This document shows, one piece after another, positions 49,849 through 57,815 of a stretch of 57,815 nt of DNA. The stretch comes from Oscillospiraceae bacterium. GTDB lineage: Bacteria > Bacillota > Clostridia > Oscillospirales > Ruminococcaceae. The stretch is from NCBI GenBank assembly GCA_004556975.1, contig SFFD01000007.1:1-57815 (forward strand), in the 5' to 3' direction. The notes under the pieces were generated by a model. It did no database searches and was not told where the DNA came from. It saw only the letters and a program-made list of their open reading frames with translations. Each line of letters begins with the position of its first letter. Within the stretch, counting starts at the first letter, position 1. The position numbers and the translations under genes are program-made.

Positions 49849-51291
49849 ATGAGCGAAATCGAAAACAAGACCAAAGAAAAACGCCGTCTTGCAGAGGAAG
49901 AAGAAGCTAAAAAGAAAAAGAAAAGCGCCTGGATTAAAGTTGGCGCAGTTGTTTTTGTTTTAGTTTTTGCTTTCCTTGCGGTATATGAATCCAATTTTAT
50001 CACCCGCCTTGTTCCTGCAGTACAGGTAAAGGATACAAAATACAGCGTGGCGGAATATAACTGGCTTTATACCAGCAATTATTATGAAATATACAACAAC
50101 ATTTATCAGCAGTACGGCAACTATGCTTCTATGATCCTTGACACCAAAAAATCCCTTAAAGATCAGCAGTATTCCGAGGATATGACTTGGGCCGAATATA
50201 TCAAGGATTACACCGACAAATCCCTTGTAACCCTTACCGCGCTTTATGACGAAGCAAAAGCGGCGGGATATGAAATGGATGAATCCTATAAAAAGACTAT
50301 CGACAATGATTGGGAAAACATGGTTTCCACCGCAAAAAACAGCGGCTATACCATTGGCACATATCTTTCTACCGCATATGGCCGCGGAGTTAACGAAAAA
50401 GTATATAAAGAAATGTACGAGCGTTATCTCTATGCTTACTCCTATGGCGACAGCGTAAGAGACGGATTTGAAATTTCAGCTTCTGACATTGACGCACGCT
50501 ATGAAGAAAACAAGAACGAATATGACAGAGTAACTTATAAATACTACTTCATTTCCGGAAGCGCCACTGACGACCTTACCGAAGAAGAGGCCATGCAGCA
50601 GGCAAAGACCAAAGCGACGGAAGCTGTTGCGGCAGAAGATCTTGACGCATATCTTAAATCTGAATTTGATGCCGAACTCAATGAATCCAGATACGCAAGC
50701 TATGACGGCACCAACGATGCTTTCGCCGACTGGCTTTTTGACAGCAACCGCAAGGCCGGCGACAAAAACAGCTTTGAAGTAAGCAGCGGATACTATGTTA
50801 TCGTTTTTGAAGCAAAAGAAAACCTTCATTATAATATGGTTTCTGTCAGACATCTTCTTGTAAAACCAGAGGATGCAAACAGCGAGGATTCTTGGAATGC
50901 CGCTCTTGAAAAAGTGGAAGGCTATCTTGAAACCTATAAATCCCTTGGCGAAACCGAAGACAACTTTGGCTATCTTGCTCTTGCATATAGTGAAGATTCC
51001 GGGTCAAAATCAAACGGCGGTCTTTATTCCCACATTGCAAAAGGCCAGATGGTTCAGGAATTTGAAGATTGGTGCTTTAACCCCGCGCGCAAAGCAGGAG
51101 ATGTTGAAATCGTCAAGACCCAGTTCGGATATCACCTTATGTATTTTGTAAGCGTTGACGAAGACTATTACACCTATACTATTGACAGCGACATCCGTTA
51201 TGAGGAATACACAGACTATATTGAAGGCATAAAAGACGGATATTCCGTTACCAACGGTTTTGCAAAATTTATGGCAGGCAAACATATCTGA
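49849..51291 (+). CDS. Membrane-anchored PPIC-type peptidyl-prolyl isomerase (PrsA-like foldase)
   Basis: A 480-residue extracytoplasmic foldase. A Lys/Glu-rich cytoplasmic start (1-26) precedes one TM helix (about 29-47). A helical chaperone region follows, then a parvulin domain (about 325-430): VRHLLVKPED, then SEDSGSKSNGGLYSHI, and the closing TQFGYHLMYF. It helps exported proteins fold. It is not a lipoprotein, unlike the next gene, with which it shares domain order. Confidence 0.88.
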   Translation: MSEIENKTKEKRRLAEEEEAKKKKKSAWIKVGAVVFVLVFAFLAVYESNFITRLVPAVQVKDTKYSVAEYNWLYTSNYYEIYNNIYQQYGNYASMILDTKKSLKDQQYSEDMTWAEYIKDYTDKSLVTLTALYDEAKAAGYEMDESYKKTIDNDWENMVSTAKNSGYTIGTYLSTAYGRGVNEKVYKEMYERYLYAYSYGDSVRDGFEISASDIDARYEENKNEYDRVTYKYYFISGSATDDLTEEEAMQQAKTKATEAVAAEDLDAYLKSEFDAELNESRYASYDGTNDAFADWLFDSNRKAGDKNSFEVSSGYYVIVFEAKENLHYNMVSVRHLLVKPEDANSEDSWNAALEKVEGYLETYKSLGETEDNFGYLALAYSEDSGSKSNGGLYSHIAKGQMVQEFEDWCFNPARKAGDVEIVKTQFGYHLMYFVSVDEDYYTYTIDSDIRYEEYTDYIEGIKDGYSVTNGFAKFMAGKHI

Positions 51292-51303
51292 TGACATAAA
51301 TTT

Positions 51304-51339
51304 GGGACGGCAGGGCTGCAAACGCAGGAATGCCGTCCC
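51304..51339 (+). terminator. Stem-loop between the two foldase genes
   Basis: A nine-bp G:C-rich stem (51304-51312 with 51331-51339) with an 18-base loop, then GTATTTTAA. It may be a partial terminator between paralogues. Confidence 0.55.
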
Positions 51340-51373
51340 GTATTTTAACCATTTGAAAGGAAAATTAGAGTCT

Positions 51374-52957
51374 ATGAAAAAATTTATTGCGGTGCTTTTG
51401 GCCGCGGTGCTCATGCTTACGGCTTTTTCTGCGTGCTCGGGCACAAAAGAGCAGAGCAGTGTATATGATACACCGGTAATGAAAGTAGGCGATATGCAAT
51501 ATACTCTCAACGACATCAACTATATGTATGTCAGCATTTTTAACCAAATTTACACTCAGCTTTATTATTATGCGGGAAGCAATATTTCAAACTATGTCGA
51601 TGTGAAAGGCGACCTTGCAGAGCAGAATGTAAGTGAAGACCAGACCTGGAACGACTATATCCTTGAAAATATCGAATACAGCATTAAGGATATGACGGCA
51701 CTTTATCTTGCCGCTAAAGAAGAGGGCTTTGAGCTTACCGGCGACTACAAAACCGATATGGACAGCATAAAATCAGACCTTGAGAACGCGGCGGAAGATT
51801 ACGGAACCTCGCTTGAGGAATATATCACTGCTATGTACGGCCCCGGAATGGACTATGACACCGTGTACAGAATGTCTGAAATCAGCTATTATGCGGCAGC
51901 TTACGCAGAATCCAAGCAGGATTCCATGGAGGTTACCGAGCAGGAAATGCGTGACCGCTATGAAGCAAATAAAAATGATTATGACACGGTGAACTTCCGC
52001 TTCTGTTCTTTCTATTATGCAGATGATATTGAAGACTATACCGATGACGATATTGCGGAATACAGAGCAAAAGCAGAAGCAATTGCGAACGCAAAGACCG
52101 AGGATGAGTTTAAGGCGGCAGTAATTGAAAATGTTGCCGAAGATAAAAAGGCAAATTATGAAAACGACAGTGCCACCCTTTACAGCGGCGCAAAGTATAC
52201 CGACATAGGTTATGACGGCCTTGCGGATTGGCTTTTTGACAGCGCACGCAAAACCGGCGATACTCTTGTTTACGAGGACGAAGTCAACGGAGGATTTATT
52301 CCGGTTATGTTTATTGAACGAGTAAGCGCTGATTATGAGCCTGTTGATGTTCGTCATATTCTTATAATGCCCGAAAAAGGCGAGGACGGAACCGCAAGCG
52401 ACGAAGCATGGGCAGCAGCCGAAGCAAAGGCAAAAGACGTTCTTGAAGAGTTCCTTGCAGGCGATAAAACCGAGGAAACCTTTGCCGCTCTTGCACAGGA
52501 AAAATCTGAGGACGGCGGTTCAAACAGCAACGGCGGACTCTATTCCGGAGTGGTTAAGGGGCAGATGGTTGCTCCCTTTGAAGAATGGTGTTTTGCCGAA
52601 GGCCGTCAGCCCGGCGATACCGACATCGTAAAAACAAGCTTTGGTTATCATGTTATGTATTTTTCGGGCAGAGGGGAAAATAACATTTATTCTTCTTTAA
52701 AAGGAACCCTTATAAATGAAAAGTTTGACGCGTGGCTTGACAGCCTGAGTGAAAATATTGAGGTTGTAAAGCTTGATTCGTTTGAACAGGTTGGCGGCAT
52801 GATTGCAGGCATTGCTCAAGCTGCGGAAGAACATGCGGCTGCACAGGAAGCTGAATCTGAAGCGGATTCTAATGCTTCAGACAGCGAAAATTCTTCGGAA
52901 GGCGCTGAAAGCGGCGCAGAAAATGAAAGCAGCGAAGACAGCGGTTCCGAAGGCTGA
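51374..52957 (+). CDS. PPIC-type peptidyl-prolyl isomerase lipoprotein (PrsA-like)
   Basis: A 527-residue lipoprotein foldase. The signal peptide ends at AFSAC. It is similar in order to the upstream protein: a helical chaperone part, then a parvulin domain with VRHILIMPEK, SEDGGSNSNGGLYSGV and TSFGYHVMYF. A Ser/Glu-rich acidic tail of about 45 residues is unusual for PrsA. I use the ATG at 51374, since the signal peptide begins there. Confidence 0.88.
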   Translation: MKKFIAVLLAAVLMLTAFSACSGTKEQSSVYDTPVMKVGDMQYTLNDINYMYVSIFNQIYTQLYYYAGSNISNYVDVKGDLAEQNVSEDQTWNDYILENIEYSIKDMTALYLAAKEEGFELTGDYKTDMDSIKSDLENAAEDYGTSLEEYITAMYGPGMDYDTVYRMSEISYYAAAYAESKQDSMEVTEQEMRDRYEANKNDYDTVNFRFCSFYYADDIEDYTDDDIAEYRAKAEAIANAKTEDEFKAAVIENVAEDKKANYENDSATLYSGAKYTDIGYDGLADWLFDSARKTGDTLVYEDEVNGGFIPVMFIERVSADYEPVDVRHILIMPEKGEDGTASDEAWAAAEAKAKDVLEEFLAGDKTEETFAALAQEKSEDGGSNSNGGLYSGVVKGQMVAPFEEWCFAEGRQPGDTDIVKTSFGYHVMYFSGRGENNIYSSLKGTLINEKFDAWLDSLSENIEVVKLDSFEQVGGMIAGIAQAAEEHAAAQEAESEADSNASDSENSSEGAESGAENESSEDSGSEG

Positions 52958-52971
52958 TAAATATTGAAATA

Positions 52972-53009
52972 AAAAAATCTCCGCATTATAAAAAGTGCGG
53001 AGATTTTTT
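52972..53009. terminator. Bidirectional terminator between the foldase and spmB
   Basis: A perfect 14-bp stem (52972-52985 with 52996-53009) with a 10-base loop and A/T flanks. It overlaps the spmB stop codon. Confidence 0.88.
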
Positions 53010-53532
53010 ATTTAGAAGTGCCAAAGATAAAATATACCGTGGCCGCGCTTAAAACGGCGGCGGCAAAATCCGCACAAAGTGCCGCAAGGACAGTATTTTT
53101 GGTTTTCTTGATTCCCACAGCGCCGTAATAAACAGCTATGGTATAAAAAGTTGTTTCGCTTCCTCCCATTAAAACAGAAGCAACACGTGCAGGGTAAGAA
53201 TCCGGAGAAAGCTCACCGCAAAGTTCTTTGTAATATGCCAAAGCGCCGGAGCCGGAAAAAGGCCGCAAAAGCGCAAGGGGAAGCACCTTTATGGGGAATA
53301 CGGTTTTATCAAGAAGGGGAGAAATTGCAGATGCAAGGGCATCAAGCGCTCCGCTGGCACGAATCATGCCCACGGCTGTCATAAGAAGGCAAAGAGCAGG
53401 TAAAACAGATGCGGCGGAATAAAGCCCATCCTTTGCTCCGTCAAGAAACGCACCGAAAAAATCGGTTTTTTTGTATATGCAATAGCCTGAAACAAAGGCA
53501 ATGATTGCGGGGACGATAATATCGGTGCTCAC
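53008..53532 (-). CDS. spmB: Spore maturation protein B
   Basis: A 174-residue membrane protein of the nucleoside-recognition (gate) family. It has ASVLPALCLLMTAVGMIRAS, then PFSGSGALA and MGGSETTFYTIAVYYGAVG, the SpmB signature. In Bacillus, SpmA and SpmB are needed for spore-core dehydration. The start is GTG at 53532 in a GTGA overlap with spmA; a longer in-frame reading into spmA is a shadow. Confidence 0.9.
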   Translation of the reverse strand: MSTDIIVPAIIAFVSGYCIYKKTDFFGAFLDGAKDGLYSAASVLPALCLLMTAVGMIRASGALDALASAISPLLDKTVFPIKVLPLALLRPFSGSGALAYYKELCGELSPDSYPARVASVLMGGSETTFYTIAVYYGAVGIKKTKNTVLAALCADFAAAVLSAATVYFIFGTSK

Positions 53533-54110
53533 TTTTGAGCACCGCCCCGATAGCTGAATTTTGCAACGCAAATTCCGATAAAAAGTGAGCATAAGCTTAC
53601 AATCCATACAGCCGGAAGAATGTCAAGGGGTCTGTTTGCACCTGCTTCCATGCGAAGTATGGCAACGGTTGTGGGAAGAATCTGAAGTGAGGCCGTATTC
53701 ATTACAACAAAACAGACCATCTCTTTTGAGGCTGTGCAGCCACGGGCTGAAATTGATTTTAGCTCTTTCATAGCCGCAATGCCAAGCGGAGTCGCGGCGT
53801 TACCAAGGCCGAGCATATTTGCGGTTATGTTCATTGAAATTGCACCGAGAGCGGCCTTTTCTTTGCGAAGCCGCGGAAATATTGTACCCAATACAGGCAA
53901 AAGCGCAAAACAGATTTTTTCGGTCAATCCGCTGCGTTTTGCCGCTTCCATAAGTCCGCCCCAGAAACACAACATTCCTAAAAGTTCAAGGGAAAGTATT
54001 ACAGCATGTGAAGATTCTTCAAGTGCAGCACGAGAAACTTCAGGAAGATTTCCTTCAAAAGCACCGAAAATTATTGAAAAAATTACTAATAAGAAGAAAA
54101 AATAATTCAA
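53529..54110 (-). CDS. spmA: Spore maturation protein A
   Basis: A 193-residue gate-family membrane protein: GMLCFWGGLMEAAKRSGL, then ANMLGLGNAATPLGIAAM and VMNTASLQILPTT. I place the start at TTG 54110, where the first TM helix begins as in other SpmA proteins. An ATG at 54140 is the alternative. Neither has a strong ribosome binding site. It lies divergent from abrB. Confidence 0.85.
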   Translation of the reverse strand: MNYFFFLLVIFSIIFGAFEGNLPEVSRAALEESSHAVILSLELLGMLCFWGGLMEAAKRSGLTEKICFALLPVLGTIFPRLRKEKAALGAISMNITANMLGLGNAATPLGIAAMKELKSISARGCTASKEMVCFVVMNTASLQILPTTVAILRMEAGANRPLDILPAVWIVSLCSLFIGICVAKFSYRGGAQK

Positions 54111-54162
54111 ATTACACCAGCTTTCTAAATAGTATGGCATATTTTCTTTAATTACGGATTTT

Positions 54163-54245
54163 GACAATTTGTGATAATTTTTTCCTAAACCTATTGACAA
54201 ATTCGGTGTAAATTAGTATGATAATGACACTGGACAAATTGGTGT
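54163..54245. promoter_or_regulatory. abrB promoter with three copies of a GACAAATT-GGTGT element
   Basis: The rightward promoter is TTGACA (54194-54199), a 17-base spacer, and TATGAT (54217-54222). Similar elements occur at 54163-54173 (GACAATTTGTG), 54196-54209 (GACAAATTCGGTGT) and 54233-54245 (GACAAATTGGTGT), spaced 33 and 37 bases, around and inside the promoter. They may be operators for the AbrB-type protein itself and could also act on divergent spmA. Confidence 0.55.
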
Positions 54246-54263
54246 TTGAAGGAGTAAAAAAAA

Positions 54264-54506
54264 ATGAAATCTACTGGTATTGTACGCAAAGTTGACGAAC
54301 TTGGCCGCATTGTTCTTCCTATCGAGCTTCGCAGAACCCTCGGTATCAACGAAAAGGATGCACTTGAAATTTATGTTGACGAAAACACTGTTATGCTTAA
54401 AAAGTATGAGCCTGCCTGCATTTTCTGCGGAAGCGCAGACGGAATTCAGATTTATAAAGGCAAAAATATCTGCGAGCATTGCCGTGCAGAACTTGAACAT
54501 AAATAA
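54264..54506 (+). CDS. AbrB/SpoVT-family regulator with C-terminal zinc knuckle
   Basis: An 80-residue protein. The swapped-hairpin DNA-binding domain (residues 1-47) is a textbook AbrB/SpoVT start (GIVRKVDELGRIVLPIELRR). The C-terminal part has CIFCG and CEHC knuckles that could bind zinc. The ATG has AAGGAG nine bases upstream. It probably controls a growth-phase or sporulation switch; the divergent spm genes fit, but the target is not proven. Confidence 0.92.
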   Translation: MKSTGIVRKVDELGRIVLPIELRRTLGINEKDALEIYVDENTVMLKKYEPACIFCGSADGIQIYKGKNICEHCRAELEHK

Positions 54507-54520
54507 TTTTTAAATTACAT

Positions 54521-54554
54521 AAAAAAGCCGCTCTTGTCCGGGAGCGGCTTTTTT
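54521..54554. terminator. Bidirectional terminator between abrB and plsC
   Basis: A 13-bp stem (54521-54533 with 54542-54554) with an eight-base loop and A/T flanks. Confidence 0.9.
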
Positions 54555-54578
54555 ATTTTACAATATTTCAATTTACAG

Positions 54579-55379
54579 TCAACTTGTCATAATTTCTCTT
54601 GCAAGGTCACTTATTTCGTTTGTTTTATGGGCGGCAACAAATTCTTTCGGTATAATCCCTTTTATGTCAAAATTAACGGTGCAGCTTTTCCAAAACGGCT
54701 TTTTAAGAATGCGATCCGCACCGGAAAGATGAACTACCACCACCGGCGCGTCACCTTTTTTGGCAATACGGAAAGCGCCGTGACGAAATTCCTGAAGCTC
54801 GCCGGTTTTGGTAATCCATCCTTCGGGATAAATTCCTATGGCGCAGACGCCGTCTTTCAGAAATTCCGCGGCTTTGTTTATTGTTTTAAGGGCTTCGCGG
54901 TTATTTTCTCTGTCAAGGGCAAGACAGGCGGCTTTATAAAGGTATTTGTTGGCAATGGGGTAACTGTAATTTTCCTTGCGGCTTATGAATGCTATGTGAT
55001 ATCGCCGCAAAAGTACAATGGCAATAGCCGGGTCAAGCCAGGAAATGTGGTTGCACACAAGAAGAAATTTGCCGTCTTTCGGAATATAGTCACGACCGGT
55101 CACTTTAATGTGAACCCTCATTATTTTCAGAAAAAGTACGGCCGTTTCTGCAAGAATTCCGTAAAAAAAGCGGTTTTGAGTGTGAATGGGCTTGTTAAGA
55201 TTAACAAAGAACGAGAGAAATGCACAAACTATAATGTGAGCAAGTATACATATATCAAATACCAAAAGAGTACAAAGCGCTACCGCCCACGGCCAAAGCC
55301 AATTTCCTATAAAGCTTTGCACGGTTGTAGCGGTAAGCGCTACAAAAAGCCCTATTGCAAGATAGAGATAATACAGCAT
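54579..55379 (-). CDS. plsC: 1-acyl-sn-glycerol-3-phosphate acyltransferase (PlsC-like)
   Basis: A 266-residue membrane acyltransferase. Two TM helices lie at the N-terminus. The catalytic NHISWLD (HX4D) motif is at about 131-137, and the substrate motif is PEGWITKTGELQEFRHGA. It makes phosphatidic acid from lysophosphatidic acid. It is a single gene. A large open frame on the opposite strand is a shadow. Confidence 0.9.
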   Translation of the reverse strand: MLYYLYLAIGLFVALTATTVQSFIGNWLWPWAVALCTLLVFDICILAHIIVCAFLSFFVNLNKPIHTQNRFFYGILAETAVLFLKIMRVHIKVTGRDYIPKDGKFLLVCNHISWLDPAIAIVLLRRYHIAFISRKENYSYPIANKYLYKAACLALDRENNREALKTINKAAEFLKDGVCAIGIYPEGWITKTGELQEFRHGAFRIAKKGDAPVVVVHLSGADRILKKPFWKSCTVNFDIKGIIPKEFVAAHKTNEISDLAREIMTS

Positions 55380-55476
55380 ATCTTCACCTTAAAAAATATT
55401 TTGCATATATAACATATATAGTTTATCACAAAAAAGTAAAAAATGCAAAACAAATTAAGTAAAAGTTCAAACATTG

Positions 55477-55505
55477 TTGAAATTTCGAAGAAATTGTAAT
55501 AATAT
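55477..55505 (+). promoter_or_regulatory. Promoter of the small membrane protein at 55543
   Basis: TTGAAA at 55477-55482, a 17-base spacer, and TAATAT at 55500-55505. The start of transcription near 55512 would lie downstream of an ATG at 55510, supporting the TTG start at 55543. Confidence 0.5.
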
Positions 55506-55542
55506 AGATATGGATGCCGAACAAAAAAAAGGAAGCGGTACT

Positions 55543-56007
55543 TTGAGCACAAAGAAGAAGGCAGTTATATCTATTTTGACGGCGGCAGCGGTTTTGCTTG
55601 CAGTATTTGCCGGAAATGAGCTTTATAAGACGGGGTACGAAGCCGGACTTTATGAAGGGCACAGCGGATGGTATGACAAAGGTTACGAAGAGGGCAGTCA
55701 GGATGGGTATGAAAGAGGTTTTGAAGAAGGCGCTGCTTATGTAAAAGCTTTTTTGAGCACGGAGAAAAAGCCTGAAAAGGCGGATGAGCACGAAGAAACA
55801 TTGCTTGCAGAAGAAAATATGCCTGATGACAATCCGCCGATCGGCATCATCCTAAGCAGGGAAAAAGACGAATTGCTTGTGGAATACGCCACATATGGCA
55901 TGGACAGCAATTTGTTTGTTTCGAAATATGAGTTGTATTTGCCGAATAGAGATGACTTGAAGCGTTTGGTTGACCGAATCATCGAAGAAGATGTTCAGCA
56001 TGAGTAA
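55543..56007 (+). CDS. Small membrane protein with GY-x-x-G repeats
   Basis: A 154-residue protein I do not recognise. One TM helix lies at about residues 6-24. Then come several GY/GF-x-x-G units (TGYEAGLYEG, KGYEEGSQDGYERGFEEG), a pattern seen in short aromatic-Gly repeat proteins of unknown role. An acidic C-terminal part follows. The start is TTG at 55543 with AAAAGGAAG upstream; an in-frame ATG at 55510 is less likely. Confidence 0.65.
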   Translation: MSTKKKAVISILTAAAVLLAVFAGNELYKTGYEAGLYEGHSGWYDKGYEEGSQDGYERGFEEGAAYVKAFLSTEKKPEKADEHEETLLAEENMPDDNPPIGIILSREKDELLVEYATYGMDSNLFVSKYELYLPNRDDLKRLVDRIIEEDVQHE

Positions 56008-56026
56008 TTCTTTTATCCCCTCAAAT

Positions 56027-56074
56027 AAAACCGCACAGCCGGGATACGGAGGTATCCGAAGGCTGTGCGGTTTT
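56027..56074. terminator. Bidirectional terminator at a composition boundary
   Basis: A 14-bp stem (56027-56040 with 56061-56074) with an inner six-bp stem (56042-56047 with 56052-56057). It abuts the stop codon of the LacI gene. The DNA to its right is much richer in G+C than that to its left. Confidence 0.9.
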
Positions 56075-57082
56075 TTAGTCGTCCACTCTGCGGGTGCTCT
56101 CCCGCTGGCAGAGGACAAAGGGAACCGTTTCGTGGCGGGAGGGGGCGCCCTCAATACAGGCGGTGAGAATCTCCACACTCCGCCGGGCCAGGGTCTGCAC
56201 CGGCTGGGAGATGGTAGAGAGCTTAGGTACCATATAGGAGCCCAGGGGCAATCCATCATAGCCCATGACAGAAACATCCTCCGGGACGCGAAGACCATGG
56301 TCCCGCAGCGCCCGGATGGCACCGATGGCCATCACATCACACTCGGCGAACAGGGCGGTAAATCTTCGTCCCTGGGCCAGCAGCTGGGCCGTGGCCTGGT
56401 AGCCGCCGTCATAGGAAAAGCGGACACCCTGGTAGTCCAGCTCCTCGTCGAAAGCGATGTTATGGCTGTGCAGGGATTCCAGGCAGCCATCGTAGCGCAG
56501 GCGGCTGATTTCGGAGCTGTCCAGGCAGCCGCCCACCACCACAATCCGCCGGTGCCCCAAGGCAATGAGCGAATCCATGGCGCAGCGGCAGGCCTGGTGG
56601 TCATTGACGCACACGCTGGAAAGGTTGGGAAAATCAAGCGTGGAGGCATTGTTGGTCAGCAGCAGGCAGGGAATCTGTATTTTATCGAAATCATCCCGGA
56701 AATTGCAGTTGTTGCCCCCCATGAACAGGATGCCCAGGGGCTTTTTCTCCCGGCAGAGCTGGATGGCCCGGGTCACCTCGTTGGCGTCCTCATCCAGGTA
56801 GTCCACATACACCGGATACCGGGTGCTCCGCATCAGCGTCTGCACCGACTCCACCAGCTCGCCGAACAGCTCGTTGGAGGTGCCTTTCACCACCACCAGA
56901 ATGGAGGTGGCATGCTGCTGCTTGAGCTGCTTGGCGTTGATATTCAGCTCGAAGCCGCACTCCTTGGCAGCCTGCAAAATGGTCTGGCGGGCCTTTTCGC
57001 TGACGTTTGGATGGCCGTTCAGCGCCCGGGACACGGTCCCCACCGCGTAGCCGGTTCTTTCAGCCAGATCTTTAATGGTCAT
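56075..57082 (-). CDS. LacI-family transcriptional regulator
   Basis: A 335-residue sugar-responsive repressor. The N-terminal HTH is MTIKDLAERTGYAVGTVSRA, with the hinge around ALNGHPNVSEKAR. The periplasmic-binding-like core ends with the typical DVSVMGYDGLPLGSYMVP. It probably regulates the adjacent sugar ABC genes. I use the ATG at 57082 with TTGGAGG upstream. Codon use (many CTG, CAG, GGC, ACC) differs strongly from the rest of the window. Confidence 0.93.
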   Translation of the reverse strand: MTIKDLAERTGYAVGTVSRALNGHPNVSEKARQTILQAAKECGFELNINAKQLKQQHATSILVVVKGTSNELFGELVESVQTLMRSTRYPVYVDYLDEDANEVTRAIQLCREKKPLGILFMGGNNCNFRDDFDKIQIPCLLLTNNASTLDFPNLSSVCVNDHQACRCAMDSLIALGHRRIVVVGGCLDSSEISRLRYDGCLESLHSHNIAFDEELDYQGVRFSYDGGYQATAQLLAQGRRFTALFAECDVMAIGAIRALRDHGLRVPEDVSVMGYDGLPLGSYMVPKLSTISQPVQTLARRSVEILTACIEGAPSRHETVPFVLCQRESTRRVDD

Positions 57083-57104
57083 AGTGATTCCTCCAAGGAG
57101 TAAA

Positions 57105-57815
57105 TCATCCCTTGACGGCGCCGGCCACAACGCCTTTGATGATGTGCTTCTGGCAGAACAGATACAGAATGATGATGGGAAGCACGGTGAGCATGATGCA
57201 GGCCATCATGGGCCCCATCTCCACCCGACCGTAGCTGCCCTTGAAATATTGGATCAGGATGGGCACCGTGGTATATTTCTTCCGGTCCAGCACCAGGTAG
57301 GGCAGCAGATAGTCGTTCCACACCCACATGGTTTCCAGAATGCCCACAGAGATCAGAGTGGGCTTCAGAATGGGAATGACAATGGAAAAGTAGGTTTTCA
57401 GGGGGGTGCAGCCGTCAATCATGGCGGCCTCCTCCACCTCCAGCGGAATGGACTTCATAAAGCCCGAGAACATGAACACCGCCAGGCCAGCGCCGAAGCC
57501 CAGGTAGATCACCCAGATGTTCCAGGGAGTGTTGAGCTTCAGCTGGTCAGAGGTAGCGGCCAAGGTGAACATCAGCATCTGGAAAGGCACCACCATGGAA
57601 AAGACGAACAGGTAATAAATTCCCTTGGTCAACTTGTTCTCCACCCGGGTGATGTACCAGGCGCACATGGAGCAGAACAGCAGGATCGCCGCCACGGAGG
57701 TGACAGTAATCAGAAGGCTGGTGAGAAATGCGCCCACAAAGCCCTTGGAGCCAACGGCGTTGAGATAGTTATCTGCCCCGGCAAAGGTTTCGGTGGTGGG
57801 CAGCTGGAACACGGT
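57105..57815 (-). CDS. Carbohydrate ABC transporter permease, MalG type (partial, N-terminus off the right edge)
   Basis: The last 236 residues of a CUT1-family inner-membrane permease. Visible features are TMs such as AAILLFCSMCAWYI, the EAA-like loop VEEAAMIDGCTPLKTYFSIV (interaction with the ATPase), and the usual end KGVVAGAVKG. It imports an oligosaccharide or sugar. The lacI gene begins 22 bases downstream. The open frame continues past 57815, so the true start is not in the window. It shares the G+C-rich composition of lacI. Confidence 0.92.
   Translation of the reverse strand, partial: TVFQLPTTETFAGADNYLNAVGSKGFVGAFLTSLLITVTSVAAILLFCSMCAWYITRVENKLTKGIYYLFVFSMVVPFQMLMFTLAATSDQLKLNTPWNIWVIYLGFGAGLAVFMFSGFMKSIPLEVEEAAMIDGCTPLKTYFSIVIPILKPTLISVGILETMWVWNDYLLPYLVLDRKKYTTVPILIQYFKGSYGRVEMGPMMACIMLTVLPIIILYLFCQKHIIKGVVAGAVKG

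Noticed and set aside
54534..55412. A 292-codon open frame on the plus strand opposite plsC
   Set aside because: It is the antisense shadow of a well-supported PlsC gene; its protein is rich in Lys, Phe and Tyr with no recognisable domain and no ribosome binding site.
1..57815. Search by eye for IS elements, integrases, phage genes and CRISPR arrays
   Set aside because: No transposase or integrase motifs, no terminal inverted repeats flanking a gene and no regularly spaced repeats were found.

Overview
The window reads as a chromosomal segment of a Gram-positive, probably anaerobic and spore-forming clostridium. An Oscillospiraceae/Ruminococcaceae-like gut lineage is my best guess, inferred from protein style and not from any search. 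Supporting signs are strong AGGAGG-type ribosome binding sites, many TTG and GTG starts, SpmA/SpmB spore-maturation proteins, a SpoVT/AbrB-type regulator, lipoproteins, a sortase-type C-terminus and many zinc-ribbon proteins. Most of the window is housekeeping or metabolic DNA. I see no insertion sequence, phage, CRISPR array or rRNA.

Layout. 1-4600: a leftward pstSCAB-phoU-response-regulator operon behind a Pho-box promoter; the regulator is cut by the left edge. 4600-14990: small zinc-ribbon and HTH proteins, feoAB iron transport, a PH-like protein with a macrodomain protein, two tandem DegV fatty-acid-binding proteins, an SPFH/prohibitin protein, and a cyclophilin operon. 15178-17160: an HTH protein and a very strongly expressed-looking secreted protein with a structured leader. 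17280-24930 (mostly leftward): a lipid kinase, tRNA-Val, a TAXI solute-binding lipoprotein coupled to a patatin, and an acyl-CoA ligase paired with an E2-like acyltransferase. 25030-31290 (rightward): mtaB, a split chromate transporter, tRNA-Asp/tRNA-Thr, and an orphan ygfK-like flavoprotein. 31420-37490: a padR-rlmB-pseudo-P-type-ATPase cluster, then a PASTA pseudokinase. 37513-39934: an ACT-less aspartokinase, a stand-alone ACT protein and a radical SAM activase. 40080-47820: a complete F-type ATP synthase operon with atpC before atpD. 47973-56075: a beta-helix lipoprotein, two PPIC foldases, spmAB, abrB, plsC and a small membrane protein. 56075-57815: a LacI regulator and a sugar ABC permease in visibly more G+C-rich DNA.

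How it fits together. The pst/pho genes handle phosphate starvation, feoAB ferrous iron, and the ATP synthase energy coupling. The c-subunit carries a two-carboxylate ion site that suggests Na+ coupling. The foldases and lipoproteins serve the cell surface.

The most unusual part is 31.4-37.5 kb. Two neighbouring membrane proteins there keep the architecture of a P-type ATPase and of a PASTA Ser/Thr kinase but have lost nearly all the catalytic residues. Next in interest are the ATP synthase ion site and gene order, the acyltransferase lacking its catalytic histidine, and several structured leaders. All calls come from reading the sequence; no database or folding program was run.
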